Assembly (NCBI RefSeq): GCF_041925275.1
Contig: NZ_JBHEUZ010000004.1
Span: 124,001 to 188,000 of the forward strand
DNA from: Parapedobacter pyrenivorans_A
GTDB lineage: Bacteria > Bacteroidota > Bacteroidia > Sphingobacteriales > Sphingobacteriaceae
Direction of reading: 5' to 3'
Length of the DNA: 64,000 nucleotides
A program made the translations under genes and the position numbers. This document shows positions 34,645-42,804 of the stretch, piece by piece; positions within the stretch are counted from its first letter, which is position 1, and every line of letters begins with the position of its first letter. Below the pieces are notes generated by a model, which saw nothing but the letters and a program-made list of their open reading frames with translations, ran no database searches and was not told the DNA's origin.

Positions 34645-34968
34645 ATGATGAAATTAAGAAGAGATGTATTTCAGGCGATAGCTGACCCAACACGGAGGGC
34701 CATTCTCTTGTTGGTGACCACCCAGGCCATGACCGCAGGGGCGATAGCCTCGAATTTTGATACGGCCAGACCCACGGTTTCAAAGCATTTGCAAATACTG
34801 ACTGCATGTGATTTGCTACAGCAGGAGCAAAAGGGTAGGGAAGTCTACTATCATTTGAATCTGGAAAAGATGAAAGAAATAGCCGACTTCGTAGAACCCT
34901 TCCGGAAAATGTGGGACGACCGGTTCAACAAGCTGGAAGCTGTGATGAAAAAATCTACAAACAACTAA
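34645..34968 (+). CDS. ArsR family winged-helix regulator
   Basis: This 107-residue protein is an ArsR/SmtB-type HTH with the typical start RRDVFQAIADPTRRAILLLV and recognition region TARPTVSKHLQILTACDLL. It has no Cys-based metal site, as in the ArsR regulators paired with SRPBCC genes. It leads a four-gene operon (SRPBCC, DoxX, YdeI-like). The dyad overlapping its promoter suggests autorepression. ATG at 34648 is an alternative start. Confidence 0.93.
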   Translation: MMKLRRDVFQAIADPTRRAILLLVTTQAMTAGAIASNFDTARPTVSKHLQILTACDLLQQEQKGREVYYHLNLEKMKEIADFVEPFRKMWDDRFNKLEAVMKKSTNN

Positions 34969-34970
34969 AG

Positions 34971-35435
34971 ATGGAACAGAGAACCAAAATCAATGCCGAG
35001 GAAGGCAAACAGGAATTGACAATAACGCGGGAATTTGACTTGCCTTTGGCGTTGCTCTTTAAGGCCTACGAGGAACCGGAATTTATTGAGCAATGGATGG
35101 GAACAAAGGTATTGAAACTGGAAAACAGAAAGCACGGCTCGTATGTGTTTGAAACTTCGCACCAGGGCAATGTGATGTTTCGGGCAAATGGAACCATACA
35201 CGAGTTTATCCCTGAGCAAACGATTATACGGACCTTTGAAATGGAAAATGCGGCAATCGGTGTGCAGCTTGAGTTTTTGGAGTTTGAAAAATTGACGGAA
35301 CAGACAAGCAGATTGACAATGCAGGTTATTTACCGATCTGTTGAACACCGGGCCGTACAATTGAAAATGCCGTTTGCATATGGCCTGAATATGGCGCACG
35401 ATCAATTGCAGGAAGTAATGGCTAACTTAAACTAA
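34971..35435 (+). CDS. SRPBCC domain protein of the ArsR operon (AHSA1-like)
   Basis: The 154-residue protein starts at MEQRTKINAEEGKQ, two bases after the ArsR stop. It shows the AHSA1 pattern ITREFDLPLALLFKAYEEPEFIEQWMG and a C-terminal HDQLQEVMANL helix. ArsR-SRPBCC pairs are common; the SRPBCC protein probably binds a hydrophobic ligand that is also sensed by the operon. Confidence 0.9.
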   Translation: MEQRTKINAEEGKQELTITREFDLPLALLFKAYEEPEFIEQWMGTKVLKLENRKHGSYVFETSHQGNVMFRANGTIHEFIPEQTIIRTFEMENAAIGVQLEFLEFEKLTEQTSRLTMQVIYRSVEHRAVQLKMPFAYGLNMAHDQLQEVMANLN

Positions 35436-35441
35436 TTTGGT

Positions 35442-35831
35442 ATGTCGAAAAAAAGTAAAATCATCTATTGGGTGGCAACCCTATTTTTATCGTTGGGCAT
35501 GCTGGCAGGCGGAACCCAGCAAATGCTTCAAATCGGTGGCTATAATGAAATCGTAACCCGGCTGGGGTACCCGCTTTACATGCTATCCATTATAGGGGTT
35601 TGGAAGATATTGGGGGTGGTGGCTATACTACTGCCCCGCTTTCCCTTAGTAAAAGAATGGGCGTATGCTGGTTTTTTCTTCGTGATGACGGGCGCTGCCA
35701 TTTCTCATGTTGCGGTGAAAGAGCCATTTGTGGAGGTGGTGCCGTCGTTGACACTGCTCACGGCCATTATTGTTTCGTGGTATTTCAGGCCTGCAAGCCG
35801 GAAAGTGGCCCCAACGAACGAACGTGAATAA
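35442..35831 (+). CDS. DoxX family membrane protein
   Basis: The 129-residue protein has four membrane helices and the DoxX pattern LSLGMLAGGTQQ, LGYPLYMLSIIGVWKILGVVAILLP, and VKEWAYAGFFFVMTGAAISH. DoxX-like proteins are small inner-membrane proteins linked to redox stress. It is third in the ArsR-led operon, 6 bases after the SRPBCC gene. The function in this operon is unknown. Confidence 0.9.
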   Translation: MSKKSKIIYWVATLFLSLGMLAGGTQQMLQIGGYNEIVTRLGYPLYMLSIIGVWKILGVVAILLPRFPLVKEWAYAGFFFVMTGAAISHVAVKEPFVEVVPSLTLLTAIIVSWYFRPASRKVAPTNERE

Positions 35832-35849
35832 ATTAAAGCTATTGGCAAA

Positions 35850-36128
35850 ATGACAAACATAGCAATTGAAGAGGGTGTGGTACATGAGGTGCCAGACGAT
35901 TTGAAGCATGTATTGCGCTCCAACGCGGCACTATTGGAAAAATGGAATAAATTGACGCCGCTCGCCCGCAATGAATGGATTTGCTGGACGACGATTGTAA
36001 AGCAGGAAAAAACACGGACAGAACATATCAAACGATTGAGTGAAGATATCGTTGAAGGCAAGAAACGCCCTTGCTGCTGGCCCGGCTGCCCCCACCGGCG
36101 GCCCAATGCGCAGAAATGGTTTAAGTAA
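35850..36128 (+). CDS. YdeI/OmpD-associated family protein
   Basis: The 92-residue protein matches the C-terminal part of the YdeI-like (OmdA) family: VPDDLKHVLRSNAALLEKWNKLTPLARNEWICWTTIVKQEKTRTEHIKRLSEDI. It is shorter than two-domain YdeI proteins and ends with Cys/Pro-rich CCWPGCPHR. It is the last gene of the ArsR operon. Immediately after it a broken copy of the DUF2784 5' end begins. Confidence 0.85.
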   Translation: MTNIAIEEGVVHEVPDDLKHVLRSNAALLEKWNKLTPLARNEWICWTTIVKQEKTRTEHIKRLSEDIVEGKKRPCCWPGCPHRRPNAQKWFK

Positions 36129-36138
36129 CTTGAGTTGA

Positions 36139-36200
36139 ATCCCATGATCAGCAGGTGCAATAGCGTATAAAAGCTATCGAGTATGGGTAACCACACGAAA
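36139..36200 (-). pseudogene. Truncated duplicate of the DUF2784 gene start
   Basis: These 62 bases match 29111-29172 with 6 mismatches by direct comparison. On the minus strand the GTG start (36194-36196) and about 19 codons (WLPILDSFYTLLHLLIMGF) are retained, then the match ends near the 3' end of the YdeI-like gene. The remainder of the gene is absent. It is a duplication remnant. Confidence 0.85.
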
Positions 36201-36217
36201 AATCTCTATATATTTCC

Positions 36218-36628
36218 CTACTTGCTGTTTTTTAGCGCTGCAACCTGAGTGGCTAAATCGGCAACAGCTTTGGTTAAGGTGGTCAGCGCGGCGAGTATCT
36301 TTTCGGAAGTACTGTCTTGAGTAAATGTCGGTTCGTAATTCAGATAGCTTTGGTGCGATGACGAATCATGACTGGAATTTCGCTGGATATTATATACGGC
36401 CTTGTCCTCATCAAACGCAATTACCTTTTCTGCCGGGATTCCTAAAACGCCCGAAATCACCTTCATGTCTTCCGGATCGATCACTTCCTGCCGCTCTAAT
36501 TTAGACATCTTTTGCTGGCTCCAGCCACACTGCTTTGCAAACGTTTCCTGCTGTTCGTAACCGAAAAGCATGCGTAGCTTGCGTGTGTTGCGGCCATCGC
36601 GCCGCTTGGGGATATGGGGGGTGGTCAT
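36218..36628 (-). CDS. XRE-family helix-turn-helix protein
   Basis: The 136-residue protein has an HTH_3 domain at about 12-70 (GYEQQETFAKQCGWSQQKMSKLERQ) and a polar C-terminal tail ending in a short coiled coil (LAALTTLTKAVADLATQVAALK). It is a likely homodimeric DNA-binding regulator. No obvious target or toxin partner is adjacent. It is transcribed alone, between the DUF2784 remnant and the sigma factor gene. Confidence 0.88.
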   Translation of the reverse strand: MTTPHIPKRRDGRNTRKLRMLFGYEQQETFAKQCGWSQQKMSKLERQEVIDPEDMKVISGVLGIPAEKVIAFDEDKAVYNIQRNSSHDSSSHQSYLNYEPTFTQDSTSEKILAALTTLTKAVADLATQVAALKNSK

Positions 36629-36674
36629 AAGGGCAAATTTAATTGTTTAATTTGAAAATTGGAAAATTTGATAA

Positions 36675-37271
36675 TCATTGCACCAGCCCGTACCACCACC
36701 AGATTACTTGCATAACGCCGAGAAAGAAGATACATCCTAACTTGGCACGGAGGAGGCGCAGCGCGTTGGATACTTGTTTTTTTACCGTACCTTCCGAAAT
36801 ATCCAGTCGGTCGGCAATCTCCTTATGCGAAAGGTACGCTTTGCGGCTGAGCTCGAATACTTCGCGCATGCGGGGCGGCAGGTTTTCGATCTCTTGCTCA
36901 ACCAGTTTTTCCAGTTCGGCAACGCGGAGTGGTTCATCCGTCATAAATTCGCCCTCGCTCAGATCAAGCTGGCTTAGGTAACTGGCTTTTACTTTCTCCT
37001 TGCGGATGTACCGGATAACCTGATTGCGGGCCGCACCATATAGGTAGCTGCTCAACGAAAAGCGCAGCTCTAGCTGCGGGGCGTTTTCCCAGAAATGAAC
37101 GAATACATCCTGCACCGTATCCGTAGCCTGCGCCTCATCGCGGAGCAGGCGGTGGCAAAAGCGGTGCAACGCACCCCAGTACCGCTGGTATAGCTCGGTG
37201 TATGCGTATGTGTCTTGCTCTTTGACCAGATCGGCCAGTACTTCATCCGTGAGTAATGCGTATGTTTTCAT
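36675..37271 (-). CDS. ECF RNA polymerase sigma factor (Bacteroidota expansion type)
   Basis: The 198-residue protein starts at MKTYALLTDEV. An upstream ATG at 37292 would lie against the -7 box at 37294-37301, so 37271 is preferred. Sigma region 2 (YTELYQRYWGALHRFCHRLL, DTVQDVFVHFW) and region 4 (LPPRMREVFELSR, SHKEIADRLDISEGTVKKQVSNAL) are clear. A C-terminal hydrophobic tail (IFFLGVMQVIWWWYGLV) suggests membrane association. No fecR gene is next to it; the window's only fecR, at 18083, has no sigma gene, so the two might be partners. Confidence 0.93.
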   Translation of the reverse strand: MKTYALLTDEVLADLVKEQDTYAYTELYQRYWGALHRFCHRLLRDEAQATDTVQDVFVHFWENAPQLELRFSLSSYLYGAARNQVIRYIRKEKVKASYLSQLDLSEGEFMTDEPLRVAELEKLVEQEIENLPPRMREVFELSRKAYLSHKEIADRLDISEGTVKKQVSNALRLLRAKLGCIFFLGVMQVIWWWYGLVQ

Positions 37272-37293
37272 CCATGGTGGCTTGGCTAGCACT

Positions 37294-37301
37294 CAAAGAT
37301 A
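37294..37301 (-). promoter_or_regulatory. -7 box of the ECF sigma gene
   Basis: TATCTTTG on the minus strand exactly fits TAnnTTTG and sits 22 bases before the ATG at 37271. No good -33 TTTG is seen at the normal distance. Confidence 0.5.
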
Positions 37302-37338
37302 CCGTTTTCGATCCAAAAAAGAAAATCCGATATCCCAG

Positions 37339-39594
37339 TCATCCAGACGTATGCAGTGCCGTCGCTTTTTTCAACCCTTCCAGAAAGTCTTTGCCCCAGC
37401 GTTGCACGTCGTAGTGGTTTACCGTTTCAAACAATCGCTGCATGCGCAGCCTCTTTTCGGTGATGTCTAGCTCCAATGCGTTGTACAGCCCGTCTTTGAG
37501 GCTTTGGCCATCGTACGGGTTGGTGCGGATGGCATGGGGTAGTTCTACCGAGGCACCGGCAAATTCAGAGATGACGAGCACGCCGGCGGGGTCTTCCTGC
37601 AAACCCTGCACGGCCACGTATTCTTTGGCCACGAGGTTCAGCCCGTCGCGCAGTGGCGTAATCCAGGCCACATCGGCAATGGCGTAGTAGGCGATTACTT
37701 CTTCAAACGGTACCGACCGGAAGAAGAAGCGGATGGGGGTCCAGTCCATGCTCGCGTATTTGCCATTTATTTTCCCTACGGCCTGCTCAAGCTCTTCCTG
37801 TATGCGCTCGTATACTTTCATGCCCTGCGATGGCGGTGTGCAGATATTGATCAGTTCGAGTGTGCCGTGGTATTCCGGATGTTCATCAAGAAATTCGCCG
37901 AACGCCTCGATTTTCTCCAACGGTCCCTTTACGTAATCCAGCCGCTCCACGGACAGGACAATGCGCTTGCCAACGGTCTGCTGGCGCAGGGTGGCTATAC
38001 GCTCGTTGGTTTCTTTGCTTTCGCAGATGCGGCGGATATTATCCATGTTGACACCTACGGGTTGGGCTCCCAACCGGATGGTGTTGTCGCCCACGGCGAT
38101 TTGCTTGGTCATCTGGTCGATGCCGAGGGCACAGCTGTAGGTAAGGAACTGCTTGGCAGCGTTGACTCGGCTAAGCACTTTGGTAGGTGCATGGCTTTTC
38201 ACCACATCCACAAAGTTTTCGACATACCGCGGGATATGGAAGCTGACAAAGTCGCACTGCAGGAGGCTGCCAATAATCTCATGCCGCCAAGGGATGATGT
38301 TGAAAATATCGGCCGGTGGGAAAGCAGTGTGATGGAAGAAGCCGATTTTGAGATCGGGACGCAGCTGACGTAGATACGCAGGTACCATCCACAGGTTGTA
38401 TTCGTGTATCCACACGTATGCCCCGTGCTCGGCCTCGGTGGCCACGCGTTCGGCAAACAGTTTGTTGATATGGAGGTAATGCCGCCAATGGTCGTGATTA
38501 AACTGCGCTTTGCTGATGAATGAGAAGATCGTGGGCCAGAACGCTTCTTTGGAGAATACGCGGTAGAACAGGTCGATGTCTTTTTGGGGCAAGGGAATGA
38601 TCGATGCCTTGAGGTTGGGATACTTCGCTTTATCAATGTACTGGCTAAGCTGGGGGTTGTCGCCCAGTAATCCTTCCGCCTCTTCACCAATCCACACGCC
38701 CGGCCTGCCTTTATCGAAAAAGCCCAGCAATGAAGGGATGATGCCATTGGGGCTGCGCGGCGGAACGCGTTTCGGCTTGCCGTTTTCGTTGACGATATCG
38801 AACGGCAGCCGATGGTAGACCATGAGCAGTTGTTTGTTATGGGTATCTTTCTTCTTGACTACCTTATCTTGCGTGGGGTGATAATCCCGAAAGGGTTCGA
38901 AATGCTGCATAGCCTCCAATATGCCGCCGGCTCCTTCTTTGGTGGCTTTGAATACGTGGGCCATATGGTCTACGGCAGCCAGGAGGACCGGTTCGGAACT
39001 GCCTACGGCTACTCCTTTGTAGCCCGTTTCGAAAAGCGAGTAGTCGTTGAAGGTGTCGCCGGCAACCAACACCTTATCTTCGGGGAAGCCGGTGAGTTGG
39101 ACGAGCTTTTTGAGCGTTGATCCCTTATTGACGCCGCCAGGTAGGATATCGAGGTATTTGCCTGCCGACAATAACACATCGCATTGATGCTGGTTGGCGA
39201 TTTCCCGAACCGCGTTAAGATCTACGCTGTCATCGTAGTAGAACGAACAACGCCGTTGTTGGGGCACCTCCTGTGGTTGGATGCCCGGAATGGCAGATAA
39301 GTGTTGCTTCAGCAGGTGCTCATCGGGCCACCGCTGTTCAATGTCGGATTGGATGGCTGCGATGGGCTCGCGGGTAAGACCATCCACCACGGTGGCACCT
39401 ACATCGCTGATGATGTAGTGGGGTATCGGGATGGTGGGGTCGTGCAGCAAGGGGAGCACGGTTTCTATGCCCCGGCCGGTCACGAATACCAATTTGATGT
39501 CTGGTTGATTCCTGATTAAATGGTAGAGCTTTCTTTTTTTGGAAACAGAACCGCCGAGGAAAGTGCCGTCGAGGTCTGTGGCTAATAACATCAT
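37339..39594 (-). CDS. Fused HAD-IIB phosphatase and GT20 synthase, likely glucosylglycerol-phosphate synthase/phosphatase
   Basis: The 751-residue protein has an N-terminal HAD-IIB phosphatase (about 1-245: DLDGTFLGG nucleophile motif, GDTFNDYSLFE) and a C-terminal GT20 glycosyltransferase (about 270-751). Phosphatase-first order differs from classic OtsA-OtsB fusions. It is the order described for bifunctional GgpPS enzymes of gammaproteobacteria. GT20 segments FHIPRYVENFVDVV, ERLDYVKGPLEKI and TPLRDGLNLVAKEY resemble GgpS more than trehalose-6-phosphate synthase. The likely product is the osmolyte glucosylglycerol from ADP- or other NDP-glucose and glycerol-3-phosphate. Trehalose synthesis is the alternative. 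Confidence 0.75.
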   Translation of the reverse strand: MMLLATDLDGTFLGGSVSKKRKLYHLIRNQPDIKLVFVTGRGIETVLPLLHDPTIPIPHYIISDVGATVVDGLTREPIAAIQSDIEQRWPDEHLLKQHLSAIPGIQPQEVPQQRRCSFYYDDSVDLNAVREIANQHQCDVLLSAGKYLDILPGGVNKGSTLKKLVQLTGFPEDKVLVAGDTFNDYSLFETGYKGVAVGSSEPVLLAAVDHMAHVFKATKEGAGGILEAMQHFEPFRDYHPTQDKVVKKKDTHNKQLLMVYHRLPFDIVNENGKPKRVPPRSPNGIIPSLLGFFDKGRPGVWIGEEAEGLLGDNPQLSQYIDKAKYPNLKASIIPLPQKDIDLFYRVFSKEAFWPTIFSFISKAQFNHDHWRHYLHINKLFAERVATEAEHGAYVWIHEYNLWMVPAYLRQLRPDLKIGFFHHTAFPPADIFNIIPWRHEIIGSLLQCDFVSFHIPRYVENFVDVVKSHAPTKVLSRVNAAKQFLTYSCALGIDQMTKQIAVGDNTIRLGAQPVGVNMDNIRRICESKETNERIATLRQQTVGKRIVLSVERLDYVKGPLEKIEAFGEFLDEHPEYHGTLELINICTPPSQGMKVYERIQEELEQAVGKINGKYASMDWTPIRFFFRSVPFEEVIAYYAIADVAWITPLRDGLNLVAKEYVAVQGLQEDPAGVLVISEFAGASVELPHAIRTNPYDGQSLKDGLYNALELDITEKRLRMQRLFETVNHYDVQRWGKDFLEGLKKATALHTSG

Positions 39595-39844
39595 CGTTTT
39601 TTTCTTTTTTTAAGCGCGATGCACCCCCCATTGAAGGTGCCTATACGCTTAGTGAGACAAAAATACGGGAGATTGATATTTAAACAGGTGACCCAATACC
39701 TGCCCCTTTATGCTAGGGTATGAGACCATAAAAGGGATTTTCAGATCAAAAAGGGGCGGATATATGGCCCCAAGGCGGTGCAAAGGTATGGAAAATGGGG
39801 GAGGGTACCAAACGAGCCCAGTTGCTCGCTGGCGAACCGGCTGT

Positions 39845-40411
39845 TTAGTTCCACATCGGGTTTTGGGGGAAATTAGCCACGTGGGCGTACTTGGGCCCAA
39901 GGGATACGATGGCTTCTTTCCACAGGTTTTCGCCATCATTTCCGAAGGTGATGTCGGGGTTGTAGTGGTTGCTGATGACCCATGCATTTTCCTTCAGCTC
40001 GCCTTCCAATTGGCCGGGGCTCCAACCGGAATAGCCAAGGAAAAACTTGATTTCATCGGGGGTAATGTCGCCGTTTTTGATCAACACCTGGAGGCTTTCG
40101 AAGTTGCCTCCCCAATAGATGCCATTTCCCAAACCAATCCCGCTGTTTAGTTTATCGTAGCATTTATGGATGAAATGGATGCTGTCTAGCGCCACGGGGC
40201 CACCGAGGAACAAGGGGAAGTCGGCATCGGGCAATTCGCTCATGACATCACTGACCTGAATGGTGGCGGGTTGGTTGAGTACGTAGCCCACGGTTCCTTC
40301 TTCGCCGTTGTGCTCGCACAATAAGACGACCGAACGCTGGAAGTTTGGGTCAAGCATAAAAGGTTCTGAAAGCAACAAGCTGGCTATTTGGGGAGTGTTT
40401 TTGTTGAACAT
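39845..40411 (-). CDS. YqgE/AlgH family protein
   Basis: The 188-residue protein matches the YqgE family: LLLSEPFMLDPNFQRSVVLLCEHNGEEGTVGYVLNQP near the N-terminus and FLGGPVALDSIHFIH and FLGYSGWSPGQLEGELKENAWV later. The function is uncertain; it is a conserved single-domain cytoplasmic protein. A strong GGAGG ribosome site precedes the ATG. Confidence 0.95.
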   Translation of the reverse strand: MFNKNTPQIASLLLSEPFMLDPNFQRSVVLLCEHNGEEGTVGYVLNQPATIQVSDVMSELPDADFPLFLGGPVALDSIHFIHKCYDKLNSGIGLGNGIYWGGNFESLQVLIKNGDITPDEIKFFLGYSGWSPGQLEGELKENAWVISNHYNPDITFGNDGENLWKEAIVSLGPKYAHVANFPQNPMWN

Positions 40412-40471
40412 GGCTAGACCTCCATTCCTTTTAGTTTATGTAAACTTAGCAAAAGTTGCTTGTATATGCAA

Positions 40472-41107
40472 TTATGGCCTGTATCCCAATCGGTCCAACA
40501 GCTCCGCAAGTGTGTCATGCGGAGCCAGCAAGTGTGCTTGGAGGCCCAATGCCTTGGCCGTTTCGATGTGCTGCGGACTGTCGTCGACGAAAAGGGTCTC
40601 GGCCGGATTCAGCTCATGTGTATCCAATACGAACTGGAAAATCTCCTCATCCGGTTTCCGCATGCGCATGAGGTGCGAATAATAATCCTTTTCGAAGAAG
40701 CTGGCATTGCCGGTGAGACCGAATGTACGGTTGAGGTAATCCATGATCCATTGGTAATGGATTTCATTGTTGTTGCTTAAGAGGAATGTGCGGTATTGTT
40801 TTTTTAGCTGGAGAAGTAATTCATGGTGTCCGGGCCGCACGCCGATAAGCAGGCTGTTCCACGCGGCGTCAATGGACTCGTCGCTCAGCTCACTGTTGTG
40901 TGTGGCGTTGCGGAGCTCGTTGCGGAACTGCGCCGCGGTGATAATGCCCTTGTCGAATGCGTCGAATAGCGCGTGCTGGGCCTTGTGGCCGTAAAAAACA
41001 TCTACATCTGGAATACCCAAATCGATGAAAGATTGCCGCAATTTTGGGAAGTCTATATCGAATAAGACATTGCCGTAATCAAGGATGATGTTGCGTATAT
41101 TTTTCAT
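40472..41107 (-). CDS. HAD superfamily hydrolase (subfamily IA)
   Basis: The 211-residue protein starts at MKNIRNIILDYGNVLFDID; the longer frame runs into the region of the divergent tRNA gene and is rejected. The HAD motif I is LDYGNVLFD, motif II is FLLSNNNEIH and motif III/IV is ILFVDDSPQHI-like (ETLFVDDSPQHIETA). It is a small-molecule phosphatase of unknown substrate. It is divergent to tRNA-Met. Confidence 0.9.
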   Translation of the reverse strand: MKNIRNIILDYGNVLFDIDFPKLRQSFIDLGIPDVDVFYGHKAQHALFDAFDKGIITAAQFRNELRNATHNSELSDESIDAAWNSLLIGVRPGHHELLLQLKKQYRTFLLSNNNEIHYQWIMDYLNRTFGLTGNASFFEKDYYSHLMRMRKPDEEIFQFVLDTHELNPAETLFVDDSPQHIETAKALGLQAHLLAPHDTLAELLDRLGYRP

Positions 41108-41174
41108 GAAAATTTTTCTACTTCTCCGCAAATATGTACATTTGCAGCCGCAAAACAATACAATAGTTTGCACT

Positions 41175-41248
41175 GCGCCTATAGCTCAGTTGGTTAGAGT
41201 AGAAGACTCATAATCTTTTGGTCCCTGGTTCGAGCCCAGGTGGGCGCA
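41175..41248 (+). tRNA. tRNA-Met (anticodon CAT)
   Basis: A full cloverleaf can be drawn: acceptor GCGCCTA/TGGGCGC, D arm GCTC/GAGT, anticodon stem GAAGA/TCTTT with loop CTCATAA (CAT), T arm CCTGG/CCAGG with TTCGAGC loop, discriminator A. No CCA is encoded. G-C at 1-72 and the D-arm form suggest an elongator Met or CAT-Ile2 type; the two cannot be separated by eye. An integrase gene follows 190 bases downstream, so this is the likely anchor of the island. Confidence 0.93.
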
Positions 41249-41255
41249 CAAATCG

Positions 41256-41291
41256 AAAAGTCGTTTTTCCGCAAGGGAAAACGGCTTTTTT
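41256..41291 (+). terminator. Rho-independent terminator after tRNA-Met
   Basis: An 11-bp stem (41260-41270 with 41275-41285) closes on a GCAA tetraloop and is followed by six T, with four A on the 5' side. It is a classic terminator for the tRNA gene and also separates it from the island. Confidence 0.9.
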
Positions 41292-41379
41292 CGTTTCTTA
41301 GGGCACTTTAGGGACATCTGTCCTACGTCGCATCGGATACCCCGAATCGACGTGACTTGCATAGATTTTTGTTGAACTT

Positions 41380-41420
41380 CACGTAAAAGTGTTACAAATG
41401 TGTTACAACCCTTTTACGTG
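41380..41420 (+). promoter_or_regulatory. Inverted and direct repeats in front of the integrase gene
   Basis: CACGTAAAAG (41380-41389) and CTTTTACGTG (41411-41420) are perfect inverted repeats. Between them GTGTTACAA occurs twice (41389-41397 and 41400-41408), 11 bp apart. The block ends 17 bases before the integrase ATG. It could be an operator, an excisionase/integrase arm site or part of the attachment region. Confidence 0.6.
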
Positions 41421-41437
41421 CCAATTTCGAAAGAACT

Positions 41438-42739
41438 ATGGCAACCGTTAGTGCAAAGGTGTTCGAGCATCACAAAAAAGCCGATGGCACCTACAATGTG
41501 AAAATTTGTGTGCAACACAAAAGATTAAGAAAGTATCTTGACACAACTCATTTTGTCGTCAGGAAACAATTAACCAAAGACTTTAAGGTCAAAGACCCGT
41601 TTATCGCCGACAAGGTCGAGAAGCAGCTTAGGGATTATCGCAAGATGATTAGTGAGCTTGACGAACGATTGGATTATTTTACCGCGGAATCCCTGAGCGA
41701 TTACCTGCGTGACAAAGATGAGGATATCGATTTCATCAAATTTTGCGACCAACACATCGAACGTCTAAGAAAAGAAAAGCGTACGGGAACCGCGAACAAC
41801 CACCGGAAAATCCGTAACAGCTTGGTCGATTATTTCAATAGGACATCCGTCTCGATCAAGGAGATCAATTCCAATATGCTAATGGCATACGAGCGTTACA
41901 TGCGATCAGAAAGAACTATGGCAAGGGTTAATCAATTGGGAAATGAAGTTACTACGAAAGAAAAAGGGTTATCCGACAGCGGACTACATAATCAAATGCG
42001 TGACCTGCGGACGTTATTCAATGCTGCACGTGACCTATACAACAATGAAGACCTTGGAATATACCGCATCAAGCATTATCCATTCAAGAAATACAAGGTT
42101 GGTTCCCCACCCCTCACAAAGAAAAGGAACAATACACTTGAACAAGTATTAACTATTCGGGATTGTGTAACCACCCCCGGAAGTCGTGCGGAATTGGCAA
42201 AGGAACTTTATATGCTTTCGTTCTACCTTTGTGGCATAAATGCCGTAGACCTGTATCAAATAACGGAACGTGATGTTAGAAACGGACGTTTAGACTATAA
42301 CCGTTCCAAGACACAGGGCAAGCGTAAGGACAATGCCTTTATCAGTATTAAGATTGTCGATGAAGCCAAGCCTTTATTGGAAAAATATTTAGGCAAATTA
42401 CGTGAACGCTATTCAAGTGCCAATGCCCTTAATTGGGCATTATGTAAAGGCATGGAGCAATTACGCAAATTGACGGGGATACCCGATCTTACGCTGTATT
42501 GGGCAAGGCATACATTTGCCAACACCGCACGAAATGATTGTCGCATGAGTAAGGACGATGTAGCACTTGCGCTCAACCACGTTGACGAAGGTAATCGTAC
42601 AACGGACATCTACATCGCCAAAGATTGGAAAATCGTTGATGATGTACAACGGAGAGTGATTGCGCAACTTAAAAAAGTCGAAGCAAAAATCAGGAAGAAA
42701 ATTGCGGATAAGGCTACATCGGAAGATGTGGCCGCTTAG
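41438..42739 (+). CDS. Tyrosine recombinase (integrase) of the tRNA-Met island
   Basis: The 433-residue protein has an N-terminal Arm-like domain, a SAM-like core-binding domain (about 105-205) and a catalytic domain. The end shows LYWARHTFANTARN and LNHVDEGNRTTDIYIA with the nucleophile Tyr. Where most recombinases have the first catalytic Arg, it reads LCGINAVDLYQI, with no Arg. This loss is known in IntDOT-type Bacteroidota integrases. It should insert and excise the island. A hairpin follows at 42751-42777. Confidence 0.93.
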   Translation: MATVSAKVFEHHKKADGTYNVKICVQHKRLRKYLDTTHFVVRKQLTKDFKVKDPFIADKVEKQLRDYRKMISELDERLDYFTAESLSDYLRDKDEDIDFIKFCDQHIERLRKEKRTGTANNHRKIRNSLVDYFNRTSVSIKEINSNMLMAYERYMRSERTMARVNQLGNEVTTKEKGLSDSGLHNQMRDLRTLFNAARDLYNNEDLGIYRIKHYPFKKYKVGSPPLTKKRNNTLEQVLTIRDCVTTPGSRAELAKELYMLSFYLCGINAVDLYQITERDVRNGRLDYNRSKTQGKRKDNAFISIKIVDEAKPLLEKYLGKLRERYSSANALNWALCKGMEQLRKLTGIPDLTLYWARHTFANTARNDCRMSKDDVALALNHVDEGNRTTDIYIAKDWKIVDDVQRRVIAQLKKVEAKIRKKIADKATSEDVAA

Positions 42740-42750
42740 AAATGATAATG

Positions 42751-42777
42751 CTGCATGGGATGTTATATTCCATGCAG
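42751..42777 (+). terminator. Hairpin after the integrase gene
   Basis: CTGCATGG (42751-42758) pairs perfectly with CCATGCAG (42770-42777), with an 11-base loop, 11 bases after the integrase stop. The following bases are AACTTTT, a weak T-run. It probably ends the integrase transcript. Confidence 0.6.
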
Positions 42778-42804
42778 AACTTTTAATACTTTAATTTGAC
42801 AATT

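Noticed and set aside
37339..39594. Classic trehalose-6-phosphate synthase/phosphatase (OtsA-OtsB)
   Set aside because: The domain order is reversed and GT20 motifs fit GgpS better. It is kept only as an alternative.
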